This document shows positions 1 through 8,884 of a stretch of 13,441 nucleotides of DNA, one piece after another (position 1 is the first letter of the stretch; every line of letters starts with the position of its first letter). The stretch comes from an uncultured Eubacteriales bacterium. Lineage in GTDB: Bacteria > Bacillota > Clostridia > Peptostreptococcales > Anaerovoracaceae. The notes under the pieces were generated by a model. It saw only the letters and a program-made list of their open reading frames with translations, was not told the origin of the DNA and did not search any database. The stretch lies in the NCBI GenBank assembly GCA_902797195.1, contig CADBRY010000058.1:1-13441 (forward strand), written 5' to 3'. The position numbers and the translations under genes are program-made.

Positions 1-417
1 CCGGGAGGCGGAGTTAAGGTGGTCCGTGTGGCCGTAGCCCTGAAACTGATTCGCCACGGCATAACCATGAGGCTGCACCCCAACTTTATAGAAAGCGTAA
101 AACTCAACAAACAGGTGCTTCCCGGAGATAAGGTGTCGGGAGCGGTCACTTTGCCATTTCTCTTTATGACCGCCCTGTTTCTTGGAGTACTGCTGATGAC
201 ACTTGCAGGAAACCCCATGCCCGAGTCCTTCAGCGCAGGCCTGTCCTGTCTGTGCAATACGGGAAACGGATTCGGCGGACTGGGAGCCGATTCCATATAC
301 ACTCAGTTCAACAGCTTCTCCAAGCTTACACTGACTGCCCTTATGATAGGCGGGCGGCTGGAGCTATATGCTATTATGGTAATGGTAATACCCAAGTACT
401 GGACGAAGGATTATTGA
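1..417 (+). CDS. TrkH-family potassium uptake subunit, C-terminal part (5' end outside window)
   Basis: This is the C-terminal ~138 residues of a TrkH/KtrB-type K+ translocating membrane subunit. The frame is open to the left edge and begins PGGGVKVVRVAVALK, which matches STAGSVKVVRILVMFK of the next gene, so the GTG at 19 is an internal valine and the real start lies upstream. Visible parts are the basic cytoplasmic stretch after the GG(V/I)KVVR signature, one hydrophobic helix (about FLFMTALFLGVLLMTLAG), the fourth pore loop with its filter-type CNTGNGFGG, and a last helix beginning GGRLELYAIMVMVIP. The family forms a K+ path from four such pore loops and normally works with a TrkA/KtrA nucleotide-binding regulator, not present here and perhaps upstream. 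It ends in TGA with a second in-frame-independent TAA just after, 23 nt before a paralogous gene, so the two are probably co-transcribed. Family confidence is high; ion selectivity is inferred. Confidence 0.9.
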   Translation, partial: PGGGVKVVRVAVALKLIRHGITMRLHPNFIESVKLNKQVLPGDKVSGAVTLPFLFMTALFLGVLLMTLAGNPMPESFSAGLSCLCNTGNGFGGLGADSIYTQFNSFSKLTLTALMIGGRLELYAIMVMVIPKYWTKDY

Positions 418-440
418 TAACAGGATCACCGTAGGAACAG

Positions 441-1907
441 ATGGCTGAAAGAACAAGCAACACAAGGCTGCTGGTAAAGATCTCCGGCACCATCATACTG
501 ATAACAGGAATAGCCATGTGCATTCCCTGGCTCTATGCAGAGGTCACCCGGGACGAAAACGCAGCTCACGCTTTTCGTTTGTGTGCTCCGATCCTGCTGA
601 TCTGCGGAATACTGGTTTCCCTTTTTCTGAAATCCGACAGCTCGGGTTTCAGATCCCGGGACGGATACCTGGTAGTGACCCTCTGCTGGCTTCTGGCCTC
701 CTTTGCGGGAGCTTTCCCATATTATCTCAGCGGAGAAACAACCGGATTCGTAGATGCTTTTTTTGAATCCACATCGGGATTCACAACTACGGGTGCCACG
801 GTAATTGCCGGAGGGATCCACAACAAAAGCCTGCTTCTGTGGAAGGCCCTCAGCCACTGGCTTGGAGGCATGGGGATCCTGGTATTCGTTATATCAATAC
901 TCCCCGCTCTTGGAATAAGCGGACAGTTTATCGCCAGAGCCGAGACTCCCGGACCTGTTTACCAGAAGATCACATCCAGGATCAGCAGCTCCTCAAGAGC
1001 CCTTTATCTGACCTACTTTTCCTTTACCATACTGGCCTTTGCTCTTCTTATGGTTTCGGGAAAAATGTCTCTCTATGACGCCGTTATCAACACTCTGGGA
1101 TGCGTCAGCACCGGAGGTCTTTGTGCGGATCCAACGGGTGTCGCCGCCTACGGCAGCACATATATTGAGATGATCATGGCAGTCTTCTGTATTCTGGCAC
1201 CGGTAAATTTCATGCTCTACTACTATCTGTATACCGGCAGGATAATGGAGATCCTCAAGGATATAGAACTGAGAGCTTTTCTCATAATAATAGGAATCTC
1301 TACCCTGCTTTGTACCATAAGCCTTATGACCCAGTCAGACATGGAACTTCTTGAAGCTATTGGTACATCCTTTGTACACTCATCATTCATGTCCAGCACC
1401 GCCGGCTACTTCAGCTCTCTCAGCTATGTATGGCCGGCAACATGTCAGCTGGTTTTCCTGACCCTGATAATCATAGGCGGCTGCTCCGCATCCACCGCAG
1501 GTTCAGTCAAGGTCGTGAGGATACTGGTCATGTTCAAAATGATGATGAGAGGAATGACCAGAAGAATACATCCAAGATCGGTGGTAGCCATCAAGCTGGG
1601 CAGAAATGCCGTCTCGGCTCCGGTAGTATCGGGAATCACCGTTTTTCTTTTGACCTATGCGGTCCTCATAGTTATCACCGCCCTGATACTCTCTCTTCAG
1701 GGGGATGATATGGAAACAGGGCTTACGACGGCTATGGCAATGCTTTCAAACACAGGCACCGCCATCACCCACTCTCATGCAATAAACGAATTCCCCGGTT
1801 TCCATCCTTTGATCGAGCTTTACATGTGCTTCCTGATGATCGCAGGAAGGCTGGAACTCTTCACTGTAATAGTCCTGTTCACCAGAGGCTTCTGGCGCAA
1901 GCGATAA
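441..1907 (+). CDS. TrkH-family potassium uptake subunit (complete, tandem paralog)
   Basis: This is a complete TrkH-type K+ translocating subunit of 488 residues, close to the usual ~480. It has about ten hydrophobic helices and four pore-loop segments: P1 near residues 112-120 (SGFTTTGAT), P2 near 222-227 (VSTGGLC), P3 near 318-326 (SSTAGYFSS) and P4 near 434-441 (LSNTGTAI). The family signature STAGSVKVVR is at 351-360, followed by the basic segment MMMRGMTRRIHP, and the last helix starts GRLELFTVIVLF. Each loop keeps a central glycine as expected for a K+ filter, but P4 departs from the more usual N(V/M)GPG(F/L)G that the upstream copy resembles. The ATG start is preceded at short distance by AGGAA, a weak Shine-Dalgarno. 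The gene lies 23 nt after another trkH in the same direction and converges on hppA. A TrkA-type partner is expected but not in view. TrkH versus KtrB/TrkG naming cannot be settled from sequence alone. Confidence 0.92.
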   Translation: MAERTSNTRLLVKISGTIILITGIAMCIPWLYAEVTRDENAAHAFRLCAPILLICGILVSLFLKSDSSGFRSRDGYLVVTLCWLLASFAGAFPYYLSGETTGFVDAFFESTSGFTTTGATVIAGGIHNKSLLLWKALSHWLGGMGILVFVISILPALGISGQFIARAETPGPVYQKITSRISSSSRALYLTYFSFTILAFALLMVSGKMSLYDAVINTLGCVSTGGLCADPTGVAAYGSTYIEMIMAVFCILAPVNFMLYYYLYTGRIMEILKDIELRAFLIIIGISTLLCTISLMTQSDMELLEAIGTSFVHSSFMSSTAGYFSSLSYVWPATCQLVFLTLIIIGGCSASTAGSVKVVRILVMFKMMMRGMTRRIHPRSVVAIKLGRNAVSAPVVSGITVFLLTYAVLIVITALILSLQGDDMETGLTTAMAMLSNTGTAITHSHAINEFPGFHPLIELYMCFLMIAGRLELFTVIVLFTRGFWRKR

Positions 1908-1944
1908 ATCTTGCCTGTTTCGATTATAACGATACTTCATGCGT

Positions 1945-1979
1945 AAAAAAAAAGCTGCCCTGCGTTATGTGGGGCAGCT
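1945..1979 (-). terminator. Rho-independent terminator of hppA
   Basis: A perfect 8-bp stem (AGCTGCCC at 1953-1960 with GGGCAGCT at 1972-1979) encloses an 11-nt loop. On the minus strand it is followed directly by a run of U encoded by the nine A residues at 1945-1953. It begins 22 nt past the hppA stop codon. Read on the plus strand there is no T-run after the stem, so it should be weak for the converging trkH transcript, though the same hairpin could still help there. Confidence 0.9.
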
Positions 1980-2001
1980 CATTATTAATGTGTTATTCTG
2001 T

Positions 2002-4041
2002 TTAGCCCAGGAGTCCTCCGATGTGCACGAAGAGAGGTGCAAATACAACGGATACGATGGTCATGAGCTTGATAAGGATATTGATGGACGGACCGGATGT
2101 ATCCTTGAAAGGATCGCCTACGGTGTCGCCAACTACAGCTGCCTTATGAGCATCTGAGCCCTTACCGCCATAGTGTCCGCCTTCGATGAATTTCTTGGCA
2201 TTGTCCCATGCTCCGCCGGCGTTAGCCATCATCAGAGCCAGGAGCACGCCTGCCGCCAGAGCTCCTGCCAGCATTCCGCCGAGGGCTTCAGGTCCGAGTA
2301 TGATGCCTACGGCGAGAGGTGCTATAACAGCCATAAGACCAGGCACTACCATCTCTTTAAGAGCTGCCTGTGTTGAGATGTCAACGCAGTGTGCATAGTC
2401 AGGTTTTGTGGTTCCTGCCAGGATGCCGTCATCAGCTCTGAACTGTCTTCTTACTTCTTCTATCATCTGATTGGCCGCTCTGCCCACCGAATTCATTGTG
2501 AATGCGGAGAACATGAAGGGAAGCATTGCTCCTATGAAGAGGCCTATGATTACAATTGGGTTAAGGAGGCTGATAGCCGAAAGACCCGTTACCGCCGCAT
2601 ATGATGCGAACAGTGCCAGAGCTGTCAGTGCAGCCGATCCGATAGCGAATCCCTTACCGATAGCGGCTGTGGTGTTTCCTACGGAGTCCAGTTTGTCTGT
2701 GATCTCTCTTACCTCGTGAGGAAGTTCAGCCATCTCGGCGATTCCGCCGGCGTTGTCGGAAACAGGACCATAGGCATCAACGGCAACTGTCATACCTGTG
2801 GTTGAAAGCATTCCCACAGCTGCCAGTGCGATACCGTACATACCCATTCCTTCACCAACGGTTTCTGATGCATAGTATGCAGCGAAGATTCCGATGGCTA
2901 TGCAGATGATGGGCCATACGGTCGACATCATTCCTACGCCCAGTCCGCTGATTATAGTCGTCGCGGATCCTGTCTGAGACTGTTCTGCGATCTTCTTTAC
3001 CGATCCGTATGCATCGGATGTGTAGATCTCGGTTATCTTACCGATGGCAACGCCTACCGCAAGTCCCGCGATGATGGCAATAGCGAAAGCATAGCTTCCC
3101 AGCATTGCCTTTGAAAGGATTATTGAAACTATAATCACGCATCCGCTGGCAATATATGTACCCAGGTTAAGGGCTTTAGCGGGGTCAGATCCTTCTTTTC
3201 CTCTTACCAGGAAGATACCGATAAGGGAAGAAAGGATACCTACCGCAGCCATGATCAGCGGGAATATGGCAGCCGTTGCTTCATCAAAGACTCCGCCGGA
3301 TGCTCCCGCTGCCACAGCAGCAAGGGTGATGGCTGAGATGATGGATCCTACATATGATTCGTAAAGGTCGGATCCCATACCTGCGACGTCACCAACATTG
3401 TCTCCAACGTTGTCGGCGATAACAGCCGGGTTTCTGGGATCGTCTTCGGGGATACCTGCTTCTACCTTACCGACAAGGTCGGCACCAACGTCTGCTGCCT
3501 TGGTGTATATACCGCCGCCCACACGTCCGAAGAGAGCCATGGATGATGCGCCAAATCCAAATCCGGTGACGCACTGAACCACTGTTCCAAGGTCAAGGGC
3601 AACAACGATCACTGAGAGTCCGAAAAGTCCGAGACCTGAAACTGCAAGTCCCATAACTGCTCCGGAACGGAATGCGATCTTGAGTGCGCTGTTCATTCCC
3701 GACTGACTTGCCGCATTTGCGGTCCTTACGTTTCCAAGTGTGGCAACGTTCATACCGAAGAATCCTGCAAGTACCGAGAGCAGTGCGCCAAATACATAGA
3801 GAATAGCAGTCGTTACGCTCTGAAGTCCGAATCCGATAAGGAGAGCCAATACCACGATTACTATCGCCATTATCTTGTACTCTCTCTTAAGGAATGCGAA
3901 TGCTCCTTCTCTGATGAATCCGGAGATTTCTCTCATCCTATCATTTCCCGCAGGTGATTTCCTGATCCACGTTGCTAAAAACACCGCTACGACCAGGCCC
4001 AGTACTGCCGCACATAGTGCAATCAGCGCTAAAAGTTTCAT
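2002..4041 (-). CDS. hppA: Membrane-bound K+-stimulated pyrophosphate-energised ion pump
   Basis: Membrane pyrophosphatase of 679 residues, within the usual bacterial range. It hydrolyses cytoplasmic PPi and exports cations. The polytopic protein shows the substrate-site signature [11 protein letters not shown] (184-194), the acidic run [16 protein letters not shown] (about 210-225), and the C-terminal [16 protein letters not shown] block (about 637-652). [10 protein letters not shown] (455-464) has Ala and Gly where K+-independent enzymes have Lys and Thr, so it should need K+. Glu228 in DLYESY sits where Na+-pumping bacterial enzymes carry their transport glutamate; plant H+ pumps have Gly there and Glu four residues later, where this protein has Gly232. 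Na+ (or dual Na+/H+) transport is therefore inferred, not proven. A strong AAGGAGG (4051-4057) lies 9 nt before the ATG. The leader holds two hairpins that may mask this site. A terminator follows. It is downstream of secG and converges with trkH. Confidence 0.95.
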   Translation of the reverse strand: MKLLALIALCAAVLGLVVAVFLATWIRKSPAGNDRMREISGFIREGAFAFLKREYKIMAIVIVVLALLIGFGLQSVTTAILYVFGALLSVLAGFFGMNVATLGNVRTANAASQSGMNSALKIAFRSGAVMGLAVSGLGLFGLSVIVVALDLGTVVQCVTGFGFGASSMALFGRVGGGIYTKAADVGADLVGKVEAGIPEDDPRNPAVIADNVGDNVGDVAGMGSDLYESYVGSIISAITLAAVAAGASGGVFDEATAAIFPLIMAAVGILSSLIGIFLVRGKEGSDPAKALNLGTYIASGCVIIVSIILSKAMLGSYAFAIAIIAGLAVGVAIGKITEIYTSDAYGSVKKIAEQSQTGSATTIISGLGVGMMSTVWPIICIAIGIFAAYYASETVGEGMGMYGIALAAVGMLSTTGMTVAVDAYGPVSDNAGGIAEMAELPHEVREITDKLDSVGNTTAAIGKGFAIGSAALTALALFASYAAVTGLSAISLLNPIVIIGLFIGAMLPFMFSAFTMNSVGRAANQMIEEVRRQFRADDGILAGTTKPDYAHCVDISTQAALKEMVVPGLMAVIAPLAVGIILGPEALGGMLAGALAAGVLLALMMANAGGAWDNAKKFIEGGHYGGKGSDAHKAAVVGDTVGDPFKDTSGPSINILIKLMTIVSVVFAPLFVHIGGLLG

Positions 4042-4049
4042 TTGATTTT

Positions 4050-4120
4050 ACCTCCTTAAACAACTAACGCGCTTATGTCATTAACGCGTTTAAGAGGTAT
4101 CTTGACGACACCTCTTAAAC
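4050..4120 (-). promoter_or_regulatory. Structured 5' leader of hppA, possible Shine-Dalgarno-masking RNA switch
   Basis: On the minus strand the secG-hppA gap contains a perfect hairpin H1: GTTTAAGAGGT (4120-4110), an 11-nt loop, then ACCTCTTAAAC (4098-4088). A second hairpin H2 follows: AACGCGTTA (4090-4082), loop ATGACA, TAAGCGCGTT (4075-4066), 9 bp with one bulged G. The ribosome-binding region is GTTTAAGGAGGT (4061-4050), which is the H1 5' arm plus one G. The H1 3' arm can therefore pair either with its own 5' arm or, with one bulged G, with the whole Shine-Dalgarno. H1 and H2 also share three bases. There is no U-run after H1, so it is not a standard terminator. The pairing is seen directly; the switching role and any ligand are inferred. 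Confidence 0.5.
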
Positions 4121-4168
4121 ACTATCTAAACGAATATTATTGTTCTATAACAGACTGCTCTCCGCAAA

Positions 4169-4399
4169 TCACTCAATAGCTACAAGCACCAGTGAAATAA
4201 CAATGAACAGAATCGCTGTGACAGTGGAAATCTTGCTCAGGATCGCGTCGTATCCGGAGCTCCTCTTCTTTCCGAACAACTGCTCGGCGCCGCCTCCGAT
4301 GGAACCGGACAGACCCGCACTGTTGCTGGACTGAAGCAATATGCTGATAATGAGTATAATACTAGCGATCAGCAAAACTATCTTGAGAGCCAAACTCAT
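4169..4399 (-). CDS. secG: Sec translocon subunit SecG
   Basis: This is a 76-residue SecG, the small subunit of the SecYEG protein-export channel in the cytoplasmic membrane. It has the family layout: a first hydrophobic helix (residues about 3-21, ending SILLQSS), a glycine-rich cytoplasmic loop (GLSGSIGGGAEQLFGKKRSSG) and a second helix (about 55-75). LLQ.S.S.GLSGSIGGGAEQLFG is the most recognisable SecG stretch. The start ATG has an AAGGAGG (4409-4415) at good spacing. Its promoter sits in the 72-nt gap after eno, so it can be transcribed apart from glycolysis, while readthrough from eno is also possible because no terminator is visible there. Linkage of secG to the end of the gap-eno operon is common in Firmicutes. 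The downstream gap leads into hppA. Confidence 0.95.
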   Translation of the reverse strand: MSLALKIVLLIASIILIISILLQSSNSAGLSGSIGGGAEQLFGKKRSSGYDAILSKISTVTAILFIVISLVLVAIE

Positions 4400-4431
4400 G
4401 TTATCATTCCTCCTTGTTTTCTAACTCGCGT

Positions 4432-4460
4432 AGTATATCACAGCGTAAATCATAAATCAA
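4432..4460 (-). promoter_or_regulatory. Probable sigma-A promoter of secG
   Basis: On the minus strand a -35 element TTGATT (4460-4455) and a -10 element TATACT (4437-4432) are separated by exactly 17 nt. The -10 is also preceded by TGA, giving an extended -10 (TGN). Transcription would begin near 4425, leaving a leader of about 25 nt that contains the secG Shine-Dalgarno. It lies between eno and secG. Confidence 0.7.
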
Positions 4461-4471
4461 GGATAAGCTTT

Positions 4472-5779
<1,308 letters not shown>

Positions 5780-5821
5780 TTAATTATCTCCTACCACTAA
5801 CTTGTGAAAAACTATCCCTCA

Positions 5822-6568
5822 TCAAAAATCGATGATGGCCATAAAGTCCTCCGCTTTCAGGGAGGCTCCGCCAACCAATGCTCCATCGATCTCATCCATG
5901 TTCATGATCTCCGATGCGTTTGCCGGCTTAACGCTTCCTCCGTATTGGAGTATGACCTGATCCGCAGTTTCTTCATCGTACATCTCAATTAGAGTCTGCC
6001 TGATGAAGGCGCACATTTCTTCCGCCTGCTGGGGAGTCGCCGTCCTGCCTGTGCCTATGGCCCATATGGGCTCGTACGCAATGACTATACGCTGAATATC
6101 CCCGGAAGGGATATCCTTCAGGTCTTCCACCAGCTGGTTCTTCACAACATCGAAGAGCTTGCCTGAATCTCTCTGCTCCAGACTTTCTCCCACACACAGA
6201 ATGGGGCTTATGGTACCCTCGAGCAGTTTCTTGAGTTTGAGATTCACCGTCTCATCCGTCTCGGCAAAATACTGTCTTCTCTCAGAGTGTCCTACTATGC
6301 AGTAGTCCACGCCGATCTCCTGGAGCATCTTCACGGATATCTCTCCCGTGTAGGCACCTTCGTCGGCAAAGTGGACATTCTGAGCGCCCACTCCTATGGC
6401 CGTTCCCTCAAAAGCCTCCTTGAGTGCACGAAGGTCAGTGAAGGGTGCGCATATGGCGGCTCTTACGTCTGTTCCCTGATAGAGCTCTTTGAATTTTTCT
6501 GCAAAGGCAACGGATTCTTCCTCGGTCTTGAACATCTTCCAGTTGCCGGCTATAAATGGGATCCTCAT
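5822..6568 (-). CDS. tpiA: Triosephosphate isomerase
   Basis: Triosephosphate isomerase, 248 residues, the normal length. It interconverts dihydroxyacetone phosphate and glyceraldehyde 3-phosphate in the cytoplasm. Catalytic residues are visible: Asn9 and Lys11 (AGNWKM), the electrophile His94 (IVGHSERR), the base Glu166 (AYEPIWAIGTG) followed by the mobile loop 6, and the phosphate-binding YGGSVKP (209-215) and GALVGGASL (229-237). The start ATG overlaps the pgk stop by one base (TAATG), which implies translational coupling to pgk; a GGAGGAT within the pgk end provides the ribosome site. It is third in the gap-pgk-tpiA-eno run. Confidence 0.98.
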   Translation of the reverse strand: MRIPFIAGNWKMFKTEEESVAFAEKFKELYQGTDVRAAICAPFTDLRALKEAFEGTAIGVGAQNVHFADEGAYTGEISVKMLQEIGVDYCIVGHSERRQYFAETDETVNLKLKKLLEGTISPILCVGESLEQRDSGKLFDVVKNQLVEDLKDIPSGDIQRIVIAYEPIWAIGTGRTATPQQAEEMCAFIRQTLIEMYDEETADQVILQYGGSVKPANASEIMNMDEIDGALVGGASLKAEDFMAIIDF

Positions 6569-7761
6569 TACTTATCCTCCAGACATGCGATACCCGGCAG
6601 CTCCTTGCCCTCGAGAAATTCAAGGGATGCTCCTCCGCCGGTGGATATGTGGGTCATCTTATCGGCAAAGCCAAACTGCTCTACCGCAGCGGCGGAATCT
6701 CCTCCGCCTATTACGGTAGTCCCCTTGCTCTCGGCAAGGGCTGCGGCGATCGCCTTTGTTCCCTCTGCGAAGGAAGGCATCTCAAATACGCCACAGGGTC
6801 CGTTCCACACGATGGTTTCCGCCTGCTCTATTGCCTTTGTAAAAAGCTCGATGGTCTCAGGCCCTATATCCATTCCCATCATATCCGAAGGGATGTTTTC
6901 TCTGGCGAACACTTCCTTTGGGCTGTCGTTTGAGAATTCCTTCGCGCACACTGCATCAACAGGCAGAAGCATTTCCACTCCCTGCTCACGGGCCTTATCC
7001 ATAAGTGACTTTGCAAGATCGATGCTTTCCTCATCAAGTATGGATGTGCCGATTTCAAGACCCATGGCCTTGAAGAAGGTGTAGCTCATGCCACCACCGA
7101 TGATGATGGTATCGACTTTTTTCATAAGATTCTCGATGACAGGGATCTTGTCTCCCACCTTGGCGCCGCCCATTATGGCAACGAAAGGTCTCTTGGGATC
7201 GTCAAGGGCGTCACCCAGGAATTTCACTTCTTTTTCAATAAGGAAACCGGATACCGCAGGCATGTACTGAGCAAGCCCCGCGGTGGAGCAGTGGGCTCTG
7301 TGGGCTGTGCCAAAGGCATCGTTTACGAAGATCTCTCCCAGCTCCGCAAGCTGCTTGGTAAAGGGCTCTTCGTTTTTGGTTTCTTCCGCTCTGTAACGGG
7401 TGTTCTCCAGGAGCATCACCTGTCCCTCAGGAAGGGCAGCCGCCGCATCCGCAACGTGCTCATCCACCACCTGATCCGATGGAACGAAGAGAACATCCTG
7501 TCCCAAAAGCTCCGTCAGCCTGTCCGCCACGGGAAGGAGTGAAAACTCAGGTTTGGGTTCTCCCTTGGGTCTTCCCATGTGTGACATGAGTATTACCTTC
7601 GCGTCATGCTCCACAAGATACTGGATGGTGGGAAGCGCCGAACGTATGCGAATATCGTCGGTGATCTCTCCATCCTGCATTGGAACATTGAAGTCGCAGC
7701 GAACAAGCACGCGTTTTCCGGATACATCTATATCTCTTACAGTTTTCTTCATTTTGATCAT
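6568..7761 (-). CDS. pgk: Phosphoglycerate kinase
   Basis: Phosphoglycerate kinase, 397 residues as given, which makes ATP from 1,3-bisphosphoglycerate. Two-domain motifs are in order: RCDFNVPM (21-28), HMGRPKG (61-67), the substrate-binding [13 protein letters not shown] (147-159), GGAKVGDK (198-205), the nucleotide-domain GGGMSYTF (222-229), NGPCGVFE (320-327, Cys where Met is usual), GGGDSAAA (352-359) and [18 protein letters not shown] (373-390). The start is uncertain: the ATG at 7761 lies only 3 nt after GGAG, while the ATG at 7752 (MKKTVRD) matches the usual family N-terminus and is 12 nt away. The gene follows gap by 27 nt and overlaps tpiA by one base, so it is in the same transcript. 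Confidence 0.97.
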   Translation of the reverse strand: MIKMKKTVRDIDVSGKRVLVRCDFNVPMQDGEITDDIRIRSALPTIQYLVEHDAKVILMSHMGRPKGEPKPEFSLLPVADRLTELLGQDVLFVPSDQVVDEHVADAAAALPEGQVMLLENTRYRAEETKNEEPFTKQLAELGEIFVNDAFGTAHRAHCSTAGLAQYMPAVSGFLIEKEVKFLGDALDDPKRPFVAIMGGAKVGDKIPVIENLMKKVDTIIIGGGMSYTFFKAMGLEIGTSILDEESIDLAKSLMDKAREQGVEMLLPVDAVCAKEFSNDSPKEVFARENIPSDMMGMDIGPETIELFTKAIEQAETIVWNGPCGVFEMPSFAEGTKAIAAALAESKGTTVIGGGDSAAAVEQFGFADKMTHISTGGGASLEFLEGKELPGIACLEDK

Positions 7762-7788
7762 TATCTCCTTTGATGATTTTACTTCACC

Positions 7789-8802
7789 CTATTTGTGGTC
7801 GACACTGTACATATGTCTTATCAGCTCCAGGACCTTCGTTGCATATCCATATTCATTGTCATAGTATGCGATCAGTTTGAAGAACTTGTCGTTCAAAGCT
7901 ATTCCCATGGTTGCGTCAAATATGGATGTGTTGGTATCCCCTACGAAGTCGATGGTGACACATTTGTCCTCCACATATTCCAGTATTCCCTTGAGTTCGC
8001 CTTCAGATGCTTTCTTCATGGCGGCATTGATCTCTTCCAGTGTGGTGGGCGTCTTCAGCATGACGTTAAGATCCACTACGGAAACATCGTTTGTGGGAAC
8101 ACGATAGGCGAAGCCTGTCATCTTGCCTTTGAGAGAGGGGATGACCTTGGCAACAGCCTTTGCCGCTCCCGTGGTGGTGGGTATAATGCTGTTGAATGCC
8201 GAACGGCCGATCCTCCAGTCCTTCATATTTCTCTTATCAACGGTCACCTGCTTGGATGTGGCAGCGTGTATGGTAGCCATGAGGCCCATCTCGATCCCGA
8301 AGTTGTCTTCGAGAACCTTGCACAGAGGTGCCAGACAGTTAGTCGTACACGAAGCGTTGGACACCACGTTCATGTCGGACGTGTATTTGTCCAGATTTAC
8401 ACCGCACACGAATGTTGGTGAATCGTCCTTTGCGGGAGCTGTGATGATGACCTTCTTTGCACCGGCGTCAAGATGAGGCTGTGCCTTCTCCGCCGTATTG
8501 TATGCACCTGTGCCTTCCACGATATATTCCGCTCCGCATTCTCCCCATGGAATCATTGATGGATTTGATTCGCTGTAAACAGGGACCTTTTTTCCGTCGA
8601 TCACAAGGCCTCCTTCATATGTGCCCAGTTCTCCCGGAAAACGTCCGAACACAGAATCGTACTTCAGCATGTATTCAAGATATTCAAGATCCGCATTACG
8701 ATAATTGATACCTGCGATCTCGATATCGGGCATATCGAGCGATGCTCTGATTGCAAGACGTGAAATACGACCAAATCCGCTGATTCCTACTTTAGTAGCC
8801 AT
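7789..8802 (-). CDS. gap: Glyceraldehyde-3-phosphate dehydrogenase with altered cofactor site
   Basis: Phosphorylating GAPDH, 337 residues, of the E. coli GapA-like type in its catalytic half (KDWR.GR, ALND). It oxidises glyceraldehyde 3-phosphate to 1,3-bisphosphoglycerate. Nucleophile Cys152 (SCTTNC), His179 ([10 protein letters not shown]), Arg234 ([13 protein letters not shown]) and Asn316 (YYDNEYGY) are intact, so activity is expected. The Rossmann domain is unusual. GISGFGRIS (6-14) replaces the near-universal GINGFGRIG, changing both the Asn and the last Gly. [10 protein letters not shown] (32-41) lacks the Asp that binds the NAD ribose and has Tyr-Arg plus one extra residue there. NADP or dual use is an inference from this. 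The ATG has a strong AGGAGG. The gene is first in the gap-pgk-tpiA-eno run and lies 82 nt after rpoN with no cggR between. Confidence 0.95.
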   Translation of the reverse strand: MATKVGISGFGRISRLAIRASLDMPDIEIAGINYRNADLEYLEYMLKYDSVFGRFPGELGTYEGGLVIDGKKVPVYSESNPSMIPWGECGAEYIVEGTGAYNTAEKAQPHLDAGAKKVIITAPAKDDSPTFVCGVNLDKYTSDMNVVSNASCTTNCLAPLCKVLEDNFGIEMGLMATIHAATSKQVTVDKRNMKDWRIGRSAFNSIIPTTTGAAKAVAKVIPSLKGKMTGFAYRVPTNDVSVVDLNVMLKTPTTLEEINAAMKKASEGELKGILEYVEDKCVTIDFVGDTNTSIFDATMGIALNDKFFKLIAYYDNEYGYATKVLELIRHMYSVDHK

Positions 8803-8841
8803 TTTAATCCTCCTGATAAAACAACATTGATTTAGTTTTTT

Positions 8842-8870
8842 ATATCTATCCGCTTGCGCGGAAACGATAC
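8842..8870 (-). promoter_or_regulatory. Hairpin in the gap leader with a GCAA tetraloop
   Basis: In the 82-nt gap between rpoN and gap, TCCGC (8862-8858) pairs with GCGGA (8853-8849) around a GNRA-type loop GCAA. An outer GTATC/GATAT pairing lies across a small internal loop. It is followed by ATATAAAAAAC, not a U-run, so it is not a standard terminator. It could stabilise the gap mRNA or be a regulator site. No convincing -35/-10 pair was found in this gap, so gap may be transcribed from upstream of rpoN. Confidence 0.35.
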
Positions 8871-8884
8871 CTGATCAAAGGAAG

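Noticed and set aside
4088-4120. H1 hairpin as a terminator of secG
   Set aside because: The stem is followed by GCGTTAATG, not by a U-run, so a leader structure is more likely.
6287-7084. Plus-strand reading frame of 265 codons opposite tpiA and pgk
   Set aside because: Antisense to catalytic motifs of two well-conserved genes, with no recognisable domain.
8842-8870. Hairpin between rpoN and gap as a terminator
   Set aside because: It is short and followed by A-rich sequence on the minus strand.
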